A DNA stretch of 44,803 bases, taken from contig JBFWVT010000040.1 of the NCBI GenBank assembly GCA_050246595.1, forward strand, positions 1 to 44,803, read 5' to 3'. The notes beneath the pieces were generated by a model. That model did no database searches. It saw only the letters and a program-made list of their open reading frames with translations, and had not been told where the DNA came from. Origin of the DNA: DATARH01 sp050246595 (GTDB lineage Bacteria > Pseudomonadota > Alphaproteobacteria > ATCC43930 > CGMCC-115725). Every line of letters begins with the position of its first letter. Positions within the stretch are counted from its first letter, which is position 1. Made by a program: the position numbers and the translations under genes. This document shows positions 42,201-44,803 of this stretch, one piece after another.

Positions 42201-42256
42201 CCGGGGCGACCCGCGAGATGCTGCAACAGGTCGCGTGTCTGCTGTGATATCGCCAT
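39230..42256 (-). CDS. Type IIG-like N6-adenine DNA methyltransferase with N-terminal nuclease motif
   Basis: The 1008-residue protein has the gamma-class methyltransferase core: VLDPACGSGTF (332-342, motif I), DIHPVAVIIARVTYLLGL and NPPW (555-558, motif IV). The N-terminal 80 residues contain D56 and FEAK (E65-A-K67), spaced as in PD-(D/E)XK nucleases. The long C-terminal half (about 600-1008) is likely target recognition, with WNYHNELGAQFPIPGLRVLY. Architecture and size fit type IIG or single-chain restriction-modification enzymes. Divergent from a second methyltransferase across 321 bp. Catalytic activity of the nuclease part is inference. Confidence 0.85.
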   Translation of the reverse strand: MAISQQTRDLLQHLAGRPGHDEVKADFRDLLVQEFGVALGDLDFERRDPEVRGRLDALIGRTVFEAKGDLDREWSDIERRMPDYLAGREREEGERFVGVASDGRKWVVFELADGQLVEIKRTELDPEKPEMFLAWLDGAVALKSSLSPDALTVREQLGGDSVAYRRADAELRALWERLKDNSVAALKRRLWADLLKLVYGREVESDALWFQHTFLVIVAKCIALAVMRLNEDSPARLLSGEAFAAAGISGAVESDFFDWVVADPDGEALVRRIMNHVRRFRLAEVETDVLKILYESLIDREERHGLGEYYTPDWLAAKMVRHAIDRPLEQRVLDPACGSGTFLFHAIRHFLDEAEDAAVPRERRAAEVSAQIAGLDIHPVAVIIARVTYLLGLAPVLTTRAGGLSIPVYLGDAMQLSISEFLAGKELTIRVPPPPAGASGNGNGQGRETLDFPETFCRDPALFDKAVERMRTGSLEGLSRAQIEAALHRITEQHYRADATHEQKLAIQDLGKTYVTFDRLRRDRRDTIWAYVARNLSRPLAYSAAGGWANVMIGNPPWLAFRHMSADLQKRFRELAKDERVHVGGRFATQNDLSALFLARAAHLYLRSGGRLAFVMPLAALTRGQFEPLRGGSFRSAKLAWDEAWTMDDSVQPLFPVPSCAVFARKRGNSQPMPDRVRAYSGWLPLRDASEETADAVLDVAEDEPAPTVGAFEGGSAYRSAFRQGATLVPRMSCLVERRAMGRLGANPSAPLVVSRRSTQEKRPWKDLPGIENPVEAEFLRPVLLGESILPYRVFRSFEGVVPVTASGFVLNAEAAANRGLQGLHGWMRKAEAVWEANADSGRMTLVDRWNYHNELGAQFPIPGLRVLYAASGTLPAACLLRDARAVIEHKLYWMAPDDSAEGYYLITILNSETARERAAQYQSRGQWGARDFDKVMFNLPIPRFDPKQNLHLALAEAAEHVEGIAAGVALPDGVRFQRARGLVRAALAEAGVSQQIDRLVAELLGPA

Positions 42257-42577
42257 GACCGCTTCGCAAAATGTCGGAGCCGCTGGCTCGATAGACGCGA
42301 AAATTGCCGCAATCGCATTGCATACTGCGCCCCCGGTGACACGCGAGGGGCGCGGCGATGGGCGGCGATAATTCCATGTTCGGTGTCGGAACGCTCGGAC
42401 TTATGTAGCAAGCGCCACTGCGGGGCGCCAGATCGCGCGCCTCACCCCCTCCTGAGTAGCCGGCGCCTCCCGGCACAGTAGCTGAAAATTCACCTTTATA
42501 GACGATTTTCCTTGACAGCCTTTCGCGCGACTGACTGCGATTCGCTGCGAATCGCCGTGAGGCGATGGGGAGACGCC
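42257..42577. promoter_or_regulatory. Divergent intergenic region with a 19-bp palindrome
   Basis: This 321-bp spacer separates the two methyltransferase genes. At 42537-42555 lies GCGATTCGCTGCGAATCGC, palindromic in every position around its centre base, 22 bp before the ATG at 42578. A TTGACA (42512-42517) is upstream, but I see no convincing -10 at the right spacing. The palindrome could be an operator controlling both genes or an mRNA leader hairpin. No open frame in the spacer is supported. Confidence 0.45.
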
Positions 42578-44320
42578 ATGACCAACGCACTTTATTTCGG
42601 AGACAATCTTCATGTCCTACGAGAATATGTGAAGGACGAAACAGCGGACCTTATCTATCTTGATCCGCCATTTAATTCCAATGCCAGCTATAATGTGCTG
42701 TTCAGGGCGCCGTCAGGTGCGCGCCCAAAGGCGCAAGTCGATGCGTTTCGGGACACATGGCATTGGGGCGAGGAAGCGGAACAGGCATTTGAGGACGTAA
42801 AAAACTCGCGAACAAGTGCGGCCGGCATTGTCAGGGCGCTGCGCTCATTTCTTGGAGAGAACGATCTCATGGCATACCTTGCCATGATGGCCGTCAGGCT
42901 AATTGAAATGCATCGTGTTCTTAAGAAGACGGGGTGCCTTTTTCTGCATTGCGACCCAACTGCGGACCACTATCTTCGCATACTTCTAGATGCAATCTTT
43001 TCTCCCGAGCAATTCACAAATGAGATTATATGGAGGCGAACCACACCCAAGGGTCTTGCATTTACCCGATTCGCATCTAATCACGATGTCATTCTATATT
43101 ACCGGCGCTCAGATCAGCATGTCTGGAATCCTCAATATGTCGATTATTCTCCTGAATATGTTCAGCGATATAATTTAATTGACGAGAAGACAGGGCGCCG
43201 ATTTCAAGCAACCTCCCTGCTAAATCCAAACCCGAACCGACCGAACCCCACATATGAATTTCATGGGCATACGAAGGTTTGGCGATGGACGCGAGAACGA
43301 ATGTTGAGGGCGGCGGCAGAGGGGCGCATTTATTTTCCGCCAAATGGCGGCGTGCCACGGGAAAAGCGGTTTCTGGACGAGCAAGAGGGCGTGCCGGTTT
43401 CTTCGGTGTGGACTGATATTCCGGCGGTCAACGCAGTTGCTCAGGAGTGGCTAGGATACCCGACCCAGAAGCCTTTAGCATTACTCGAACGCATCATTGG
43501 ATCGGCCTCAAGTCCCGGTGATATTGTCCTCGACCCATTCTGTGGTTGCGGAACAGCAGTCCATGCGGCCTCGAAGCTAGATCGCCAATGGATTGGGATC
43601 GATATTACTCATGTCGCTATTCAGATAATCGAAGATAGGCTTAGGAGATTTTGCCAAGGCGCTCAATACGATGTTATAGGTCGCCCGCGCGATCTAGAGG
43701 GAGCAGAAAAGCTCGCCGAATTAAATAAATATCAATTCCAGTGGTGGGCAACATCGCTTGTTAAGGCGCAGCCGCGCGGAGGATACAACAAAAAAGGACC
43801 CGATCGGGGAATTGATGGAGAAATATTTTTTAAACTTGGAGCGCATGAAGATGGTCGGGCGATCGTCTCAGTAAAAGGAGGAATCAACCTGAACCCAAGC
43901 ATGGTTCGTGACTTAATTGGAACCCGAAAATCTGAGGATGCAGAAATGGCTTTGCTGATTACATTGGCGAAGCCGACTCAGGAAATGGTTACAGCCGCTG
44001 CCAAGGATGGCTTTATCGGTGAGGGCGACGGGCGCGTGCCGCGGACTCAAATTCTAACTATTGAACAACTGCTGACAGGATTGACCTTCCGAACTCCGGC
44101 CGCACCCCTCTACGATACTGCGACTGCGGCAGCGGAAGCAGCCCAATCCTCCCGCCGTCCCCGACAGCGCCGTACTCCGGAAGAGCTGCATAAGGAGCCG
44201 CCGCTACCGCCAATGTCGCTTTCGGGCGGTCGCGCTCGCCAGCGCGATCGGCAAGAGCACCTGCCTATAGATGAGCCCTTGCTATTGCCGCAGCGTGCCG
44301 TGTCCCGGCGGCGGTCCTAA
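42578..44320 (+). CDS. Beta-class DNA methyltransferase fused to a C-terminal Mrr-like nuclease domain
   Basis: The 580-residue protein has methyltransferase motif IV LIYLDPPFNSN (25-35) before motif I DIVLDPFCGCGT (315-326), the beta-class order, with ALYFGDNLHVL at the start and YPTQKPLALLERI (294-306). Residues 385-500 form a second domain: FQWWATSLVKAQPRGGYNKK, GIDGEIFF (D413) and IVSVKGG (K433), which fits a PD-(D/E)XK/Mrr fold in which the usual E/Q before K is serine. The basic C-terminal tail is low complexity. ggggagacgcc precedes the ATG. Base composition is more AT-rich than the neighbours. Confidence 0.88.
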   Translation: MTNALYFGDNLHVLREYVKDETADLIYLDPPFNSNASYNVLFRAPSGARPKAQVDAFRDTWHWGEEAEQAFEDVKNSRTSAAGIVRALRSFLGENDLMAYLAMMAVRLIEMHRVLKKTGCLFLHCDPTADHYLRILLDAIFSPEQFTNEIIWRRTTPKGLAFTRFASNHDVILYYRRSDQHVWNPQYVDYSPEYVQRYNLIDEKTGRRFQATSLLNPNPNRPNPTYEFHGHTKVWRWTRERMLRAAAEGRIYFPPNGGVPREKRFLDEQEGVPVSSVWTDIPAVNAVAQEWLGYPTQKPLALLERIIGSASSPGDIVLDPFCGCGTAVHAASKLDRQWIGIDITHVAIQIIEDRLRRFCQGAQYDVIGRPRDLEGAEKLAELNKYQFQWWATSLVKAQPRGGYNKKGPDRGIDGEIFFKLGAHEDGRAIVSVKGGINLNPSMVRDLIGTRKSEDAEMALLITLAKPTQEMVTAAAKDGFIGEGDGRVPRTQILTIEQLLTGLTFRTPAAPLYDTATAAAEAAQSSRRPRQRRTPEELHKEPPLPPMSLSGGRARQRDRQEHLPIDEPLLLPQRAVSRRRS

Positions 44321-44547
44321 TCACCGTTTAGATGGAGGGTGTTGACGCCGATCGCCTCCATACATTGCAGGAAGAAGACGGCTGAGAAGCTGCCTCGCGC
44401 GATCTTGTTGTTGACGTTCTCTGGAGTCTCCCGGATGCCAATCGCCGTCAGGCGCTCGGCCAAGTCGGCATAGCTCAGATTTCGCCGCTTTAGTTCCGCT
44501 CGGATAATGCCCTTGGCCTGAGCTTGCCAGTCCGATGCTGCCTTCAT
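44317..44547 (-). CDS. DUF6471 domain small protein
   Basis: The 76-residue protein reads AKGIIRAELKRRNLSYADLA (11-30), ERLTAIGIRETPENVNNKIA and GSFSAVFFLQCMEAIGVNTL. I recognise the DUF6471 pattern, a helical domain with a helix-turn-helix look (LSYADLAERL...NVNNKIARG). It could be a transcription regulator of the adjacent locus; that is inference. It converges on the methyltransferase gene and their ends overlap by 4 bp. Upstream at 44573-44594 lies the dyad aaaccattatatctgatggt. Confidence 0.75.
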   Translation of the reverse strand: MKAASDWQAQAKGIIRAELKRRNLSYADLAERLTAIGIRETPENVNNKIARGSFSAVFFLQCMEAIGVNTLHLNGD

Positions 44548-44649
44548 TCCTAACCGTCACTCCTAATTGTAGAAACCATTATATCTGATGGTTTTCACCT
44601 TGCCAAGCTCGCTGCATACCAGTAAATTCGATGGCGCAAACCATCGGAT

Positions 44650-44803
44650 ATGGCTATGCCGCAGCATTTTCTCCTTTCAGCAGCCGCCCGGACGCTCACG
44701 CTGGCAGCGGTTGCACGTATGTCAGATGAGAAGGCCGAGCGGGTCTTTATCCGGCTCCGCTGGTCCGACAATGACGGCAACGTCTATTGCCCGCACTGCG
44801 GCT
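44650..44803 (+). CDS. IS1595-family transposase, N-terminal part (cut by window edge)
   Basis: From ATG 44650 the frame reads MAMPQHFLLSAAARTLTLAA, then VARMSDEKAERVFIRLRW and NDGNVYCPHCG at the window end. The opening QHFLLSAAARTL...F.RLRW and the first half of a CPxCG zinc finger are those of IS1595-type DDE transposases. The rest lies outside the window. The element may be the boundary of the restriction-type island to its left. Confidence 0.78.
   Translation, partial: MAMPQHFLLSAAARTLTLAAVARMSDEKAERVFIRLRWSDNDGNVYCPHCG

Noticed and set aside
42192..42590. Minus-strand open frame covering the methyltransferase spacer
   Set aside because: It overlaps the start of the N6-methyltransferase gene in another frame and has no family features.

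Overview
The window is high-GC DNA (about two thirds G+C by eye) from a Gram-negative bacterium, most likely an alphaproteobacterium. Pointers are the 97-nt small SRP RNA just upstream of dnaX-ybaB, the msbA / lysophospholipid-acyltransferase / waaA / lpxK lipid A block, an MlaC-like protein, a pmbA gene, and the GGCGGAT, GCCCGG and CTCTCCCCC palindromic intergenic repeats common in that class. Gene content (CoxL-type molybdenum hydroxylase, UbiD decarboxylase, FAA hydrolase, MmgE/PrpD, amidohydrolase, SDR, EthD-like protein) suits a soil or sediment heterotroph with broad catabolism. No tRNA, 5S/16S/23S rRNA or CRISPR array was seen.

Layout. 1-231: tail of an IS630-type transposase and an intergenic repeat. 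259-5817 (minus): MlaC-like protein, SDR dehydrogenase, tandem EthD-like protein, EamA transporter, adenylate/guanylate cyclase, and a DsbA/FrnE-type oxidoreductase whose first redox cysteine codon is TGA (candidate selenoprotein). 6045-6406: decayed IS5-type transposase. 6462-12519 (minus): retropepsin-like protein, then coxM, a DUF6869-like gene with an orphan toxin-like tail, coxL, coxS and coxG. 12643-12828: a MITE-like element. 12871-15291 (minus): ybaB, dnaX and the SRP RNA. 15454-17937 (plus): envelope genes (L,D-transpeptidase, DUF882 protein, DUF3309 peptide). 17971-24921 (minus): DOPA-dioxygenase-like protein, acetyltransferase, hydroxyacid dehydrogenase, then the lipid A block, whose junctions are stop/start overlaps. 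25051-25607: ParD/ParE-type toxin-antitoxin pair. 25617-33728: pmbA, a compositionally foreign glycerol-dehydrogenase-like gene, UbiD, enoyl-CoA hydratase, FAA hydrolase, MmgE/PrpD. 33784-38997: a small protein, msrQ without msrP, a secreted DUF5666-like protein, a translationally coupled methyltransferase/CelD-like acetyltransferase pair, and an amidohydrolase.

39230-44803 is the accessory end. Two divergent DNA methyltransferases, each apparently fused to a PD-(D/E)XK-type nuclease domain (one at the N terminus, one at the C terminus), are separated by a 321-bp spacer holding a 19-bp perfect palindrome. A DUF6471 protein converges on the second one, and an IS1595-type transposase starts at the window edge. 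The right-hand methyltransferase is visibly more AT-rich than the rest, so this is probably an acquired restriction or defence locus.

The observations most worth following are the in-frame TGA in the CxxC position of the DsbA/FrnE-like gene, with upstream coding sequence and ribosome-binding site intact, and the two-enzyme methyltransferase-nuclease locus. Next come the toxin/immunity-like insertion inside the cox operon and the palindromic repeats translated inside dnaX.
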